Assembly: GCA_027459705.1 (NCBI GenBank)
Contig: DAIDHM010000118.1
Location: 1 to 64,000, forward strand
Length of the DNA: 64,000 nucleotides
Reading direction: 5' to 3'
Origin: Ktedonobacteria bacterium
GTDB taxonomy: Bacteria > Chloroflexota > Ktedonobacteria > Ktedonobacterales > JACDGC01
Shown: one piece after another, positions 8,901 through 16,942 of the stretch
How the letters are laid out: every line of letters begins with the position of its first letter
Numbering within the stretch: position 1 is the first letter of the stretch
Program-made: the position numbers and the translations under genes
The notes under the pieces: generated by a model
Told to the model about the DNA's origin: nothing
Seen by the model: the letters and a program-made list of their open reading frames with translations, nothing else
Databases searched by the model: none

Positions 8901-9984
8901 CGCGGAACTGCTGGACGCGCCGCGCGAAGCCTCTGTCGCCCTCGACGCGCTGGGCAATATGCAGGCCACCATCACCGACCTCCGCGGACATCTCGCCAGC
9001 CAGGCGCGTCGCCTCTTCTGGGCGCGGCGCATCGAAGATCACAACGAGATCATCGATATCCACAGTGAGGTCAGCGCCGCGCACCAGATGCTTGGCGCGT
9101 ATCCTCGCGCCGTCTACCATGCCAATGTCGCCCTGGCAGAAGCGGCCCGCGATACCAACGAAATCTTGCGCACTCAGGCCATACAGCGGCTCGTCATCGC
9201 CTATTTCGAATGGGATCACTTCAATGAAGCCATCGCGCGCGGTGTGGAACTGCAAGGGTTGACCGCGCGCGTCGCCGTCAGTGGCGCCGGACCTTCCGGC
9301 GGCTCCGGACAACCAGGCCGCACCGGACCCTCCGGCGGCCAGAATCACTATCGCTGGGCGATGCTCGCGCTCGCCCTGGCCTATCTCCGCACTGATCAAC
9401 CGGACCCTGCGGATCAGATCTTGCGCCAGCTCGCCGAGTTGCCTCCGATCTTCGAATCTCAGTACGTCGTCGTCTTGCGCGGTCGTGTGCAGGTCGCGCT
9501 CGGCTCCATCAACGAGGCCATCCGCACCTTTCAAGACGCCTTGAGCATACGCGCTGGCCGCCACAGTCAGCCCATGCTCCTCGCCGAACTCGCAGAACTT
9601 GGCGCCATGCTCGACAATGCCGAGCTCACCGCCACCTATGGCGCGCGCGCCGTCACCCTCGCCGAGCGGTCTGGCGCGCGCAAACCTCTGGCCCAGGCCT
9701 TGCGAGCTCGGTCCGGCGTCGCGTTACGAGCCGAACGAACACAGGAAGCCTGGCGCGACCTGCAGGCCGCCCTCAACATCTTTGACGCGCTGGGAACCCG
9801 CTGGGAATCCGCACGGACGCAGGTCGTGATCGCCGCCTACTGGCAGCGGCGTGGACCGACATATAGCGAATCTTCCCAGGCCGCGTTGCAGCGCGCGATG
9901 GAACTTTTCGAGCAAGTCGGCGCCCCACATGACGCCCAACGTTGCCGTGCCGCGCTGGCGAACAGCCAGGTGCCCTGGCCCTGA
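5902..9984 (+). CDS. Zinc-ribbon / nucleotidyl cyclase / AAA ATPase / TPR regulator
   Basis: A 1360-residue multidomain protein. A zinc ribbon has Cys24, Cys27, Cys38 and Cys41. A class III adenylate/guanylate cyclase domain covers about 70-250, with the metal-binding aspartates at FADLTNS (Asp79) and FIGDAVMG (Asp123) and the VTGDPVNVAARL segment. A STAND/AAA-type ATPase follows, with Walker A GAPGIGKT at about 304-311 and Walker B LVLMIDDLQWAD at about 465-476. The C-terminal half (about 800-1340) is alpha-helical and TPR-like. The family couples a cyclase module to a large ATPase switch and protein-protein repeats; its ligands are unknown. Four blocks of a dispersed DNA repeat lie inside the gene and encode Gly/Pro/Ala-rich linkers (residues about 360-385, 748-762, 890-898 and 1126-1147). 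Confidence 0.88.
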   Translation: MPWFFRRPARTEHTAPPAVATSSCPRCHASNPLDARYCNQCGLALSPAAGATDTLPEPVTSPRPTTSDERRIVTVLFADLTNSTGLAETLEVEELRRLLSDYFSLMAEQIHRHGGIVEKFIGDAVMGIFGLPRSHEDDPIRAVRAALDMQAALHRWNEQRQTNQPGAPALTMRIGVNTGNVVATAAEDRRDFLVTGDPVNVAARLQQTAEPGTVVVGPRTYRDVRSAVLAVPLPATELKGKARPIRAWEVRAMRDVNPVPLARARNLEPPQTRLVGREVEMRLLLNVYDRVRHDRRPHIVTIVGAPGIGKTRLAREFLATIAETYPEPEILVGRTALYGESITYWPLVEILREFCDIAPTTGTGPSGDTGLTTGHPASGGIGIPDPLDAARGQLLAAVRQALTAAGSAEDPVSIAHALGIAIGLDPVTADHPAARGAELTQPTPPSPENMIHPWRVFFAAIATVGPLVLMIDDLQWADPSLLTLLEAVMAPTTPLPIMLLCTTRPEMFERGPGAGWPGAHSGKSDRLQLALEPLNMEQSAQLMADLLGGATLPEEMRAAILQRAEGNPFFVEEIVRMLIDRHILVRDDGDVADLSAGDSGSPTDSPTPNWEVLGPWADAEGGGEIVIPDTVQGVLAARLDLLTPPEREVLRHAAIIGRTFWPGAILGIAPELTRHAVLATLEDLARKDLITTSAGPAPGDTPSAPGEERYTFKHVLTRDVVYETMSRSRRAQEHLRFATWLESFATGAAAAPDHPAASDLPPARDRLHEYAEWLARHYEEYYRQSGLARGREEFSEQRSMILQKTITYLEMAGDSAIDRHAAQAAIRAYSRALHLLEEDAAIHIKDPERRHLFILLNARRGDARALRSDGDGAWRDYKEALRWWLQADVPTPPDGPVPLDASAMTDTLRAERATGMRLYRRLVTLPTRYPSWFRNPPMIQELHGYLTAGLRLAEAAGESHALDRAALLTAKTFFWWSWPQGRGQAQLRDALASAEEAVRIAELLDAPREASVALDALGNMQATITDLRGHLASQARRLFWARRIEDHNEIIDIHSEVSAAHQMLGAYPRAVYHANVALAEAARDTNEILRTQAIQRLVIAYFEWDHFNEAIARGVELQGLTARVAVSGAGPSGGSGQPGRTGPSGGQNHYRWAMLALALAYLRTDQPDPADQILRQLAELPPIFESQYVVVLRGRVQVALGSINEAIRTFQDALSIRAGRHSQPMLLAELAELGAMLDNAELTATYGARAVTLAERSGARKPLAQALRARSGVALRAERTQEAWRDLQAALNIFDALGTRWESARTQVVIAAYWQRRGPTYSESSQAALQRAMELFEQVGAPHDAQRCRAALANSQVPWP
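6985..7040 (+). repeat. Dispersed CCGGA-N3-TCCGG element, copy in cyclase gene (1)
   Basis: GGCACCGGACCATCCGGC (6985-7002) is followed by a degenerate copy ending in CCCGGCTTCCGGCGG. It is read in the frame that gives GTGPSGDTG and GHPASGG, a flexible linker between the Walker A and Walker B parts of the ATPase domain. Confidence 0.75.
8151..8184 (+). repeat. Dispersed element, copy in cyclase gene (2)
   Basis: GGCACCGGACCATCCGGC at 8151-8168 followed by a degenerate half copy. Here the element is read in a different frame from the copy at 6985 and encodes APDHPAASDLPPA. Confidence 0.75.
8574..8594 (-). repeat. Dispersed element, inverted copy in cyclase gene (3)
   Basis: GCCGGATGGTCCGGTGCC at 8577-8594 is the exact reverse complement of the 18-mer found at 6985 and 8151. 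In this orientation it encodes PPDGPVP in the same protein. Confidence 0.75.
9283..9340 (+). repeat. Dispersed element, multiple copy in cyclase gene (4)
   Basis: Two close copies (GGCGCCGGACCTTCCGGC at 9283-9300 and GCACCGGACCCTCCGGCGG from 9320) flank a degenerate one. It encodes GAGPSGGSGQPGRTGPSGG, a linker between two TPR-like blocks. Confidence 0.75.
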
Positions 9985-10032
9985 CCGCCGCGCATACCGG
10001 GGCGACCATCGGCATCGGACTGACATTGGACT

Positions 10033-10050
10033 GGCACCGGACCTTCCGGC
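10033..10050 (+). repeat. Dispersed element, intergenic copy upstream of pfkA
   Basis: A perfect GGCACCGGACCTTCCGGC between the cyclase stop codon and the pfkA promoter, with degenerate half copies on both sides (about 10011-10060). Confidence 0.75.
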
Positions 10051-10106
10051 TTCCGGCTCGATCCGCACACAAACCCGCGCCCAACGCGCCAACAACCCGG
10101 AGCATT

Positions 10107-10135
10107 TTGGCAGCGGGCGGTTTTTAGAGTATAGT
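10107..10135 (+). promoter_or_regulatory. Predicted pfkA promoter
   Basis: TTGGCA (10107-10112), a 17-base spacer, and TATAGT (10130-10135). Expected transcription start near 10142. The promoter lies about 60 bases after the intergenic copy of the dispersed element. Confidence 0.7.
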
Positions 10136-10262
10136 ACAAGCAGATGAACCACAGGTGGAGCGAGCGATGGAGCGCATGGGCGACCAACTCGCCAGCACCG
10201 CGGCGCGGTACCGAGACGTCCCGCGCTCTACAGAATACGCGAGAGAAAGCGCAGGTGTGGTC

Positions 10263-11237
10263 ATGGGACAGCTCGATCGCATCGCCATCCTCACCAGTGG
10301 TGGTGATGCCCCCGGCATGAATGCCGCGATTCGCGCGGTCGTACGAACCGCCTCCGCCTATGGCATCACAGCCTATGGCGTCAGGCGGGGCTTTGCTGGC
10401 CTCGTTGAAGGCACCCTCGAAATCCTCACGGACCGCGATGTCGCCGGTATCTTGCAGCATGGGGGCACCATGCTCAGCAGCGCGCGCCATCCCGCCTTTC
10501 GCGACGAGTCTGTACGTCGCGTTGCGCTCGAACACCTGGCCGCGATTGGCATCGACGCGTTAGTCGTCATCGGCGGCAATGGATCCCAGCAGGGAGCGCT
10601 GGCGCTGGCGCGCATGGGCTTCCGCGTGGTCGGCATCGCCTCGACAATCGACAATGACCTCAATGGCACGGAGACGACAATCGGCGTCGACACCGCCCTC
10701 AACACCGCCACGCACTACATCGATATGCTCAAGGACACGGCCACCTCGCACCAGCGCGCCTTCATCGTCGAAGTGATGGGACGCGACTCCGGTTACCTCG
10801 CGATGATGACGGCGATCGCCACCGGCGCCGAGATCGCCGTCGTGCCAGAGTACGCCATCGAACCAGAGACGATCGCTGAAAATGTCCGCGAAGCCTACGC
10901 CCGACACAAAGCGCATTACATCATCGTCGCCGCCGAAGGCGCGGCCCTCAAAGCGCAGCAGATCACCGAGTATCTCTGCCGCCATCCAGGCGTCTTCGAA
11001 GCGCGGCTCAGCATTCTCGGGCACGTGCAGCGCGGCGGCTCCCCCACCGTAGCGGACCGGGTCCTCGCCAGTAACCTCGGCTCCCATGCCGTCCGCGCGC
11101 TGATCGATGGCCGCGATGGCGTCGTGATGGGCTGGCGAACTGGCGCGGTCGTCGAGATTCCGCTCGCCGACGCGGTGCAATCCTGCGTCAAAGTCACGCC
11201 CGAGATGATGACGATGGCGCAGATTCTGGCGCGCTGA
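10263..11237 (+). CDS. pfkA: 6-phosphofructokinase
   Basis: A 324-residue protein from the ATG at 10263 (MGQLDRIAILTSGGDAPGMN), the point where similarity to the family starts; AGGTG lies 6 bases upstream. An upstream ATG at 10167 with AGGTGGAG would add 32 residues and cannot be excluded, since it is only about 25 bases from the predicted transcription start. The enzyme phosphorylates fructose 6-phosphate in glycolysis. The catalytic TIDND motif and MGRDSGYLA are present. The nucleotide-binding loop reads GGNGS rather than the usual GGDGS: the Asp that helps hold Mg2+ in Escherichia coli PfkA is Asn. The following Gly is kept, which argues for ATP rather than PPi as donor. Confidence 0.88.
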   Translation: MGQLDRIAILTSGGDAPGMNAAIRAVVRTASAYGITAYGVRRGFAGLVEGTLEILTDRDVAGILQHGGTMLSSARHPAFRDESVRRVALEHLAAIGIDALVVIGGNGSQQGALALARMGFRVVGIASTIDNDLNGTETTIGVDTALNTATHYIDMLKDTATSHQRAFIVEVMGRDSGYLAMMTAIATGAEIAVVPEYAIEPETIAENVREAYARHKAHYIIVAAEGAALKAQQITEYLCRHPGVFEARLSILGHVQRGGSPTVADRVLASNLGSHAVRALIDGRDGVVMGWRTGAVVEIPLADAVQSCVKVTPEMMTMAQILAR

Positions 11238-11290
11238 ACGCCTGCTCAATGACCTGTCGCATGCCCACGGATTCGAGTCCTCGTTTGGTG

Positions 11291-11355
11291 TATAGTATGG
11301 GCAGAAGGTCTCCCTGCCTTCAGCTTACCAGTAGAGAATCGTAACTCTACTGGTA
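11291..11355 (+). promoter_or_regulatory. Leader with TATAGT box and perfect 11-bp hairpin upstream of an MFS gene
   Basis: A TATAGT -10-like hexamer at 11291-11296 (no good -35) is followed by a perfect inverted repeat: TACCAGTAGAG (11326-11336), 8-base spacer, CTCTACTGGTA (11345-11355). No T-run follows, so it does not look like an intrinsic terminator. It could be an operator for a dimeric regulator or a 5'-UTR hairpin. Confidence 0.55.
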
Positions 11356-11431
11356 GCATGCTGGGCTGCGCGTGTTCGTTGACTCTCCGCGTATTGCCGC
11401 CGCTCATCGAGATGGAACAGGATGGAACAGG

Positions 11432-12781
11432 ATGGTGAGTTCACCAATTGCCACCAACAGTACGGCGCAACGTATCTCGCAATGGCACCAGATCCGCATC
11501 AACCTGTTCTGGTTCGCCAATAACTTCCACTGGATCGCGCTGATCTCGGTCGTCATCCCCGCGCAAGTCGCGGTCTATTTCGGGCCAACCCATAAAGTGA
11601 CGAACCTGCCGTTGGTCCTTGTCGGCGGCACGCTCGTCGCTGTCCTCGTAAACCCGCTGACCGGCTCGCTCAGCGATTACGTGCGCCTGCGATTGGGGCG
11701 ACGGCGTCCCTTCATGATTGCCGGGACAATCTGCAATGTGCTGGTCTTGATCGCCTTCGCTTTCCTGGGCCAGACCTTCTTGACCACGCCACTCAGTGTG
11801 CCGAGCATCGCGTCGATGGCGTTCTTATTCATCCTGCTGGAAGCGACCAATAACTTCGCTAACGCGCCGTGGAGCGCCATCATCGCCGACCAGGTGCCAT
11901 CACCACAACGCGGCGCGGCCTCCGGGTGGTATGGGGTCATGACGCTGCTTGGGACGATCGGCGGCTTCCTCTTCGCCGGGACAGTGGTCCATTATGGGGA
12001 CAATATCGACACCGCCAGCACCACCTTCCGCGCGGCCTTCGCGCAGGAGATCCTGATCTTCTACCTGGCGCTGGCAGCGGTGCAAGCAGTCTTTGTCATC
12101 CTGACCGTCCTGACCGTCCATGAAACCCTCCCAGCGACCCAACTGCGCTTCACCTGGGGCGATTTCTTGAACCGCTTCCGTCTGGAGACGCGCCGCTTTC
12201 CCGATTTCACCTGGGTGCTACTGACGCGCGTCCTCGTACTGACGGGCATTTGGAGCGTCAATAATTTTCTGCAATACTATTTCGTCGATGTGCTGCACCG
12301 CCACAATGCCACGGGTGATATCGTCATCTTCTCCGGTATCTATCTGGCGACTTCGCTGGTCACGACCTTTATCGGCGGATCGCTCTCAGACCGCGTGGGA
12401 CGCAAGCCGCTGGTCTACCTCTCGGGCGCGATGATGACGATCACCTGTCTGCTCTTCATGCTGTACCAGAACTTCACGGGCGCACTGATCGCCGCCGCAT
12501 TCTTTGGGCTGGGGTTTGGAGCATATACGAGCGTCGATTGGGCGCTGGCGACCGATGTGCTCCCCCCGACCGATCAGTATGGTAAGGACATGGGGATCTG
12601 GTCTGCGGCGGGCATCATCCCCCAGGTGCTGGGCATTGTCCTGGGTGGCATCGTCATCAGCCAGGTCCACGCGTTCTTCGGCGGTAACATTGCCCTGGGT
12701 TATTCGGCGCTCTTCGCCATCGTCGTCGTGCTCTTCGCTTTGGGCACGATCCTGGTCTCGCGCGTCAAGGGCGCGCGCTGA
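11432..12781 (+). CDS. MFS transporter (GPH/SLC45-like)
   Basis: A 449-residue membrane protein with about 12 predicted helices. The start is taken at the ATG at 11432 (MVSSPIATNSTAQRISQWHQ); a GTG at 11372 would add 20 poor residues. The loop between helices 2 and 3 is LSDYVRLRLGRRRPFMIAG, and the equivalent loop in the second half is GGSLSDRVGRKPLVY. These are MFS signature motifs, and the first resembles sugar-cation symporter/SLC45-like proteins. Substrate unknown. Two tandem GATGGAACAG units lie directly before the start codon. Confidence 0.82.
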   Translation: MVSSPIATNSTAQRISQWHQIRINLFWFANNFHWIALISVVIPAQVAVYFGPTHKVTNLPLVLVGGTLVAVLVNPLTGSLSDYVRLRLGRRRPFMIAGTICNVLVLIAFAFLGQTFLTTPLSVPSIASMAFLFILLEATNNFANAPWSAIIADQVPSPQRGAASGWYGVMTLLGTIGGFLFAGTVVHYGDNIDTASTTFRAAFAQEILIFYLALAAVQAVFVILTVLTVHETLPATQLRFTWGDFLNRFRLETRRFPDFTWVLLTRVLVLTGIWSVNNFLQYYFVDVLHRHNATGDIVIFSGIYLATSLVTTFIGGSLSDRVGRKPLVYLSGAMMTITCLLFMLYQNFTGALIAAAFFGLGFGAYTSVDWALATDVLPPTDQYGKDMGIWSAAGIIPQVLGIVLGGIVISQVHAFFGGNIALGYSALFAIVVVLFALGTILVSRVKGAR

Positions 12782-12900
12782 TCGCCCAATCCTGGCACGG
12801 ACCTTGAGACTGGGTTCCATTGCATCCCACGTCGCCTACGCTTCAAAGCAAACGGGTGGAAGACATCGGGACGCAGGGAGGGCATCGCGTGGGATCAGGG

Positions 12901-14448
12901 ATGATCATCAGAAGCAAACGACCGGTATGGATGTCCAGAGTACCCGTCGATCTCGGCGCGCTCCTTTGGTTGAGCGCGTTACCGTTCACGGTCGCTTTTG
13001 GCTCGCTGACAGCGATACATATCCACCAGGTCGCGGCGACCCCAGCCGATGCGCTCGTCTGGTTTGGGGCGCTGGTCCTCGTCTTCGATGCCTGGCGCTC
13101 GCGGGGGCGCCCTACCGTCCCAATCCACCAATCACTCGTGGCAGACAATCAACCATGGGGAGATGGTGATCGGTCCGTTGACAACCGCTTGCCGATCCGC
13201 TCCGCGACCGCACCCAGAGCGCTCCCCGTCGGAATCAAACCGCTCATTGGCGCCTTCCTCGCACTCATCGTCTGGATGCTCTGTTCACTTCTTTGGGCGC
13301 CGGACCGCGTACTGGCGCTCAAAGAAGTGGTGAAATGGAGCGAAGCGCTGCTCGTCTTCTGGATCGCCACGCGCCTGATCACCAGCGCGCGCCACGTGCG
13401 CGTCGCGTTGAGCGCCTGCGCGGTTGTGGCCGCGCTGGAGGCAATGATCGGCGCGGCGCAGGGGACGATCCTCGCGGGCGATATGGCGGTCGCAGCCGAC
13501 CGGGGGGTACGCGTGCTGGGAACTTTCGGCCAACCCAATCCCTATGCGGGTTATCTGAACCTGACATTACCGATCCTGGTGGCGCTACTCGTGATTCCCT
13601 GGCTGGGCTGGCGGGCGCTGGATCCATCAACGGCACAGGACACACCGGCGGCGCAAGCGTGGCAGGGGATCGTTGGCGATCAGGTGCCGCAATCCACCTT
13701 TCGCCTATGGGGAGGGTATCACTGGCAGCTGGTGCTGCCGCTACTCCTGGCGCTGCTCGGCGCGCTCTGGCTGGCGGATTCGCGCGGCGCGATCCTGGGG
13801 TTCCTGGTCGCGCAGATCGCGATGGCCTACTGCGCCTGGCCGCGGGCGCGGCGCTGGTTCGCCATCGCCGCGGGCGCGATCACGCTGCTGGGTGGCGCGG
13901 CGCTGGCACTGGCAGGCCATGCCATCGCGCGGAAATTGGATGCGGCGGGCTGGCGCGGGTTGGATAACGCCGATCTCAGTCGTAACATCACCGACGCCAA
14001 CTACTCCGCCATCGATCGACTGGCGCACTGGACGGCGGCACTGCGCATGTTCGTGGCGCATCCCTGGACGGGCGTGGGTGCTGGCAACTACGCCAGTCGC
14101 TACCTCGCGTATAATGTCCCGCGCTGGACGCACGCTCTCGGCCATGCCCACAATATCTACCTCAATACCGCCGCCGAGCTGGGGATTCCCGGCCTGCTGG
14201 CATATCTCGTCTTTGTCGCACTGACGCTGGTGTGGTGCTGGCGCGCCGCCGCGCTGACGACAGGCATCGGCCGTGCCCTGGCCATTGGCAGCCTGGGAGT
14301 CGCAGTGGCACTCGTCATACACCAGGCATTCGACGATATGACCACCCACGACATGCTGCTGCAATTCGCGCTGATCCTCGGCTGGACGGGGTCGCTGCCC
14401 TTGATCTGGCCCGCGCGGCGGCGTAGCATATGCATAGGCAAGAACTGA
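12901..14448 (+). CDS. O-antigen ligase / Wzy-family membrane protein
   Basis: A 515-residue protein with about ten membrane helices, started at the ATG at 12901 (MIIRSKRPVWMSRV); an upstream ATG at 12820 is possible. The Wzy_C pattern is clear: GTFGQPNPYAGYL, LADSRGAILGF, then HPWTGVGAGNYASRY, HAHNIYLNTAAELGIPGLLAYLVF. Family members polymerise or ligate lipid-linked glycans on the outer membrane face, or glycosylate proteins. There is no local glycan cluster, so the acceptor is unknown. The methyltransferase gene follows after about 145 bases. Confidence 0.82.
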   Translation: MIIRSKRPVWMSRVPVDLGALLWLSALPFTVAFGSLTAIHIHQVAATPADALVWFGALVLVFDAWRSRGRPTVPIHQSLVADNQPWGDGDRSVDNRLPIRSATAPRALPVGIKPLIGAFLALIVWMLCSLLWAPDRVLALKEVVKWSEALLVFWIATRLITSARHVRVALSACAVVAALEAMIGAAQGTILAGDMAVAADRGVRVLGTFGQPNPYAGYLNLTLPILVALLVIPWLGWRALDPSTAQDTPAAQAWQGIVGDQVPQSTFRLWGGYHWQLVLPLLLALLGALWLADSRGAILGFLVAQIAMAYCAWPRARRWFAIAAGAITLLGGAALALAGHAIARKLDAAGWRGLDNADLSRNITDANYSAIDRLAHWTAALRMFVAHPWTGVGAGNYASRYLAYNVPRWTHALGHAHNIYLNTAAELGIPGLLAYLVFVALTLVWCWRAAALTTGIGRALAIGSLGVAVALVIHQAFDDMTTHDMLLQFALILGWTGSLPLIWPARRRSICIGKN

Positions 14449-14593
14449 TCGAAAAGCGCACAACGAGCGCGCGCATCGCTTACGACACCTTACGCCGCGG
14501 TGGGGCAATCCGGCCCCGTGACCAATAGCGCGCAGTTTCGTCCTGAACAGAGGCGTTCTCGTCGTCATCTCGCGCGCGTTACAAACGCTTGAC

Positions 14594-15466
14594 GTGCCCA
14601 TTGATATCGCCAAGAAGGATCCCACAGATATGCGCCCACTCCGCGATCAACTGCACAGTTCCAGGCCGAGCCTATTGCCGCGACGGCGGCGGTTCTCGGC
14701 CGTGCTGGGCGGCGTCTCGTTCATCCTGGCCGCTATCGGTTGGCTCATCATGAACGAACAGCGACGGCGGTTGCGCATTGCCGTGCAACGCGGCGCAACC
14801 CACCTCTCGCCGCGCTGGCGGCGACCCGTTGACGGGGCATGGCGCTGGTGGCGCCAGATCTGGGTTGACCCGTGGGGACCATATCGTGACGAGGTCGCGG
14901 GGATGGCGATGGGTCATGTGCTGGAGATTGGCGTGGGTAGCTGGCGCAATCTGCGCCGCTATCCTCCCGATGCTACGGTGGTTGGAGTCGAGGCCAATCA
15001 GCGCCTGGTCTTTGCGGCACGGCGCCGCGCCCGTCGATTGCGCCCCGGCGCTGAAGTGTGGCGCGCCCGCGCCGAAGAACTCCCGTTTGCCGACGCAGCC
15101 TTTGATACCGTCGTGACGAATCTCGCGCTCTGCAGCGTCGCAGATCAGGCGGCGGCGTTGGCAGAGATCGCGCGCGTCCTGCGACCAGGAGGCACTCTGC
15201 GTTTCCTGGAGCATGTCCACGCGGAACAGCCTCTATTGGCGGCTGCCCAGACCGTCCTCACCCCCCTCTGGCGTCTGAGTGTCGGTGGCTGTCATCTGAA
15301 CCGCGACACACGCCAGGCCATCCTCGACGCCGGTTTCACCATACACGCATTGACTCAGGTGACGGGTGCCTGGGGACCGGCGCGGCCCACCCTCTATGGT
15401 GTCGCGCTCCGCCCCACCATTGGCCCCATGCCCGTATCACAGGCGCACAGCGACGAGGCGCGCTGA
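14594..15466 (+). CDS. Membrane-anchored class I SAM-dependent methyltransferase
   Basis: A 290-residue protein with a GTG start at 14594; an ATG at 14630 is an alternative. A single hydrophobic segment (FSAVLGGVSFILAAIGWLIM, about 34-53) is followed by a Methyltransf_11-type domain: motif I VLEIGVGSW, acidic VGVEAN, motif IV FDTVVTNLALCSV, and LRPGGTLRFLEHV. The order and the FLEHV motif resemble METTL7-like and phospholipid or small-thiol methyltransferases, but the substrate is not readable. Confidence 0.8.
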   Translation: MPIDIAKKDPTDMRPLRDQLHSSRPSLLPRRRRFSAVLGGVSFILAAIGWLIMNEQRRRLRIAVQRGATHLSPRWRRPVDGAWRWWRQIWVDPWGPYRDEVAGMAMGHVLEIGVGSWRNLRRYPPDATVVGVEANQRLVFAARRRARRLRPGAEVWRARAEELPFADAAFDTVVTNLALCSVADQAAALAEIARVLRPGGTLRFLEHVHAEQPLLAAAQTVLTPLWRLSVGGCHLNRDTRQAILDAGFTIHALTQVTGAWGPARPTLYGVALRPTIGPMPVSQAHSDEAR

Positions 15467-15521
15467 AAACAGCCCGACACTCTCCACTGCTGGGGAAATT
15501 TTTGACAAGGCGCTGCAAAGC

Positions 15522-16838
15522 ATGAAGACTGGTACGCTCTCCCGGCGCCGCGGCTGGTTCACCCAGGCGCCGCCCAACGCCCGTTGGAACTTCTTCACCA
15601 TGGGCATCGATATGGTCTGGTATAGCCTGGGGATGGGAATTTCCTCAATCTACGCTATCTTGCCGCTCTTCGTCCATCGCCTGACACCGGCCAATTGGGT
15701 AGTGGCATTGATCCCGGCAATCCGCACTGCCGCGCAACTCATTCCGCCGATCTTTATCGCCAGCACCGCCGAACGGCTCGATCGCACCAAGCCCATCTTG
15801 CTGCGGCTGACGGTTCTGGAGCGCATCCCTTTCTTTTTTCTGGCGCTGGCAGTGGTGCCATTGGCGTTCGGACATGATCTGATCCTGCTCTGGATCTTTT
15901 TCACGATGCTGGCGATGCAAGGGATGGGGTCGGGGTTGTCTTTCCCGCCCTGGTTGGACCTCGTCGCGCGCGCGATACCAGATCGGTTGCGAGGCCGCTT
16001 CCTCGGTGGCTGGACTGGCCTGGGCAATGCCACAGGCATCGCGGGCACAGCGCTGGCGGTGGTGATTCTGGCGCGTTTTGCGTGGCCATGGAATTTCGCG
16101 CTGACCTTCGGGCTGACGTTTCTCGCGATGATCATCTCCTTCATCCTGCTGGCACTGGCGCGTGAGCCACTCCGACCGACGCACCAGGCGCCACGCCTCT
16201 CCGCGTCCGCCGCGCGGCGTTTGCGCGCCTGGGTTGGCGATCTCTGGAGCATCGTGCGCGGTGATCCCGCCTTCCGCGGCTACCTGCTCGCCAACGCGCT
16301 GAGCGGATTGGCGGCGCTGGGGAGCGGCCTGCTGGCGGTGGCAGCGCTCAACCAGGCACACTTAAGCGAGACGGAGGTCGGCATCGAAGGGACGATCTTA
16401 CAGGTCGTGTTGATGATCGGCTTCCTTGGCTGGGGCTGGATTGCCGATCGCGTCGGGCATAAGCTCATCCTCATCTGTGGTTCTTTCCTGGGCATGGTGG
16501 CGATGGGCGCGGCGGCAGAGGCGCACGGCTGGCTGGCGATGACGCTGGCCTTCGCCGCCTTTGGCCTGGGAACGGCGGCAATGCAATTGGCGCAGATGAG
16601 CTACGTCGTGGAGTTTGGCCCCGCCGCGCGTCGTCCAATCTACATTGGTCTGGCTTACATCGGTCTCGCACCCTTCGCTGCCGGCGCGCCGCTCCTCGGC
16701 GGCATCCTGGCGGACCGCGTCGGCTATGCCCCCGTCTTCGCGCTTGGCGCGGCATTCAGTTTTGTCGCCGCACTGGCTTTCTGGTGGTTGATTCGCCCAC
16801 CAGCGGCAACGGACGAGCCTGCGGGCACGGCGGCGTGA
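15522..16838 (+). CDS. MFS transporter
   Basis: A 438-residue, roughly 12-helix protein. The ATG at 15522 (MKTGTLSRRRGWFTQAPPNA) lies 56 bases after the methyltransferase stop. A longer in-frame reading from 15366 overlaps that gene and has no family character. The loop GWGWIADRVGHKLILICG and the paired six-helix halves are MFS-like. It has no obvious substrate signature. The same strand and short spacing suggest co-transcription with the methyltransferase. Confidence 0.78.
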   Translation: MKTGTLSRRRGWFTQAPPNARWNFFTMGIDMVWYSLGMGISSIYAILPLFVHRLTPANWVVALIPAIRTAAQLIPPIFIASTAERLDRTKPILLRLTVLERIPFFFLALAVVPLAFGHDLILLWIFFTMLAMQGMGSGLSFPPWLDLVARAIPDRLRGRFLGGWTGLGNATGIAGTALAVVILARFAWPWNFALTFGLTFLAMIISFILLALAREPLRPTHQAPRLSASAARRLRAWVGDLWSIVRGDPAFRGYLLANALSGLAALGSGLLAVAALNQAHLSETEVGIEGTILQVVLMIGFLGWGWIADRVGHKLILICGSFLGMVAMGAAAEAHGWLAMTLAFAAFGLGTAAMQLAQMSYVVEFGPAARRPIYIGLAYIGLAPFAAGAPLLGGILADRVGYAPVFALGAAFSFVAALAFWWLIRPPAATDEPAGTAA

Positions 16839-16942
16839 CGCTGGCGTTCCATCTACGAAACGTACGACACAAGGGAGGACGCGGCGACCCAGAAGGAGAG
16901 GGGCGCGTATCTCACTGTGATGAGTCTGTGAGCAGGGCATGC

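Noticed and set aside
6985-9340. Collagen-like GPSG repeats in the cyclase protein
   Set aside because: Only a few units and other copies of the same DNA are read in other frames, so this is a DNA element rather than a collagen domain.
11268-11284. T-loop-like GGATTCGAGTCC before the MFS gene
   Set aside because: No tRNA cloverleaf can be built upstream or downstream; it is probably chance.
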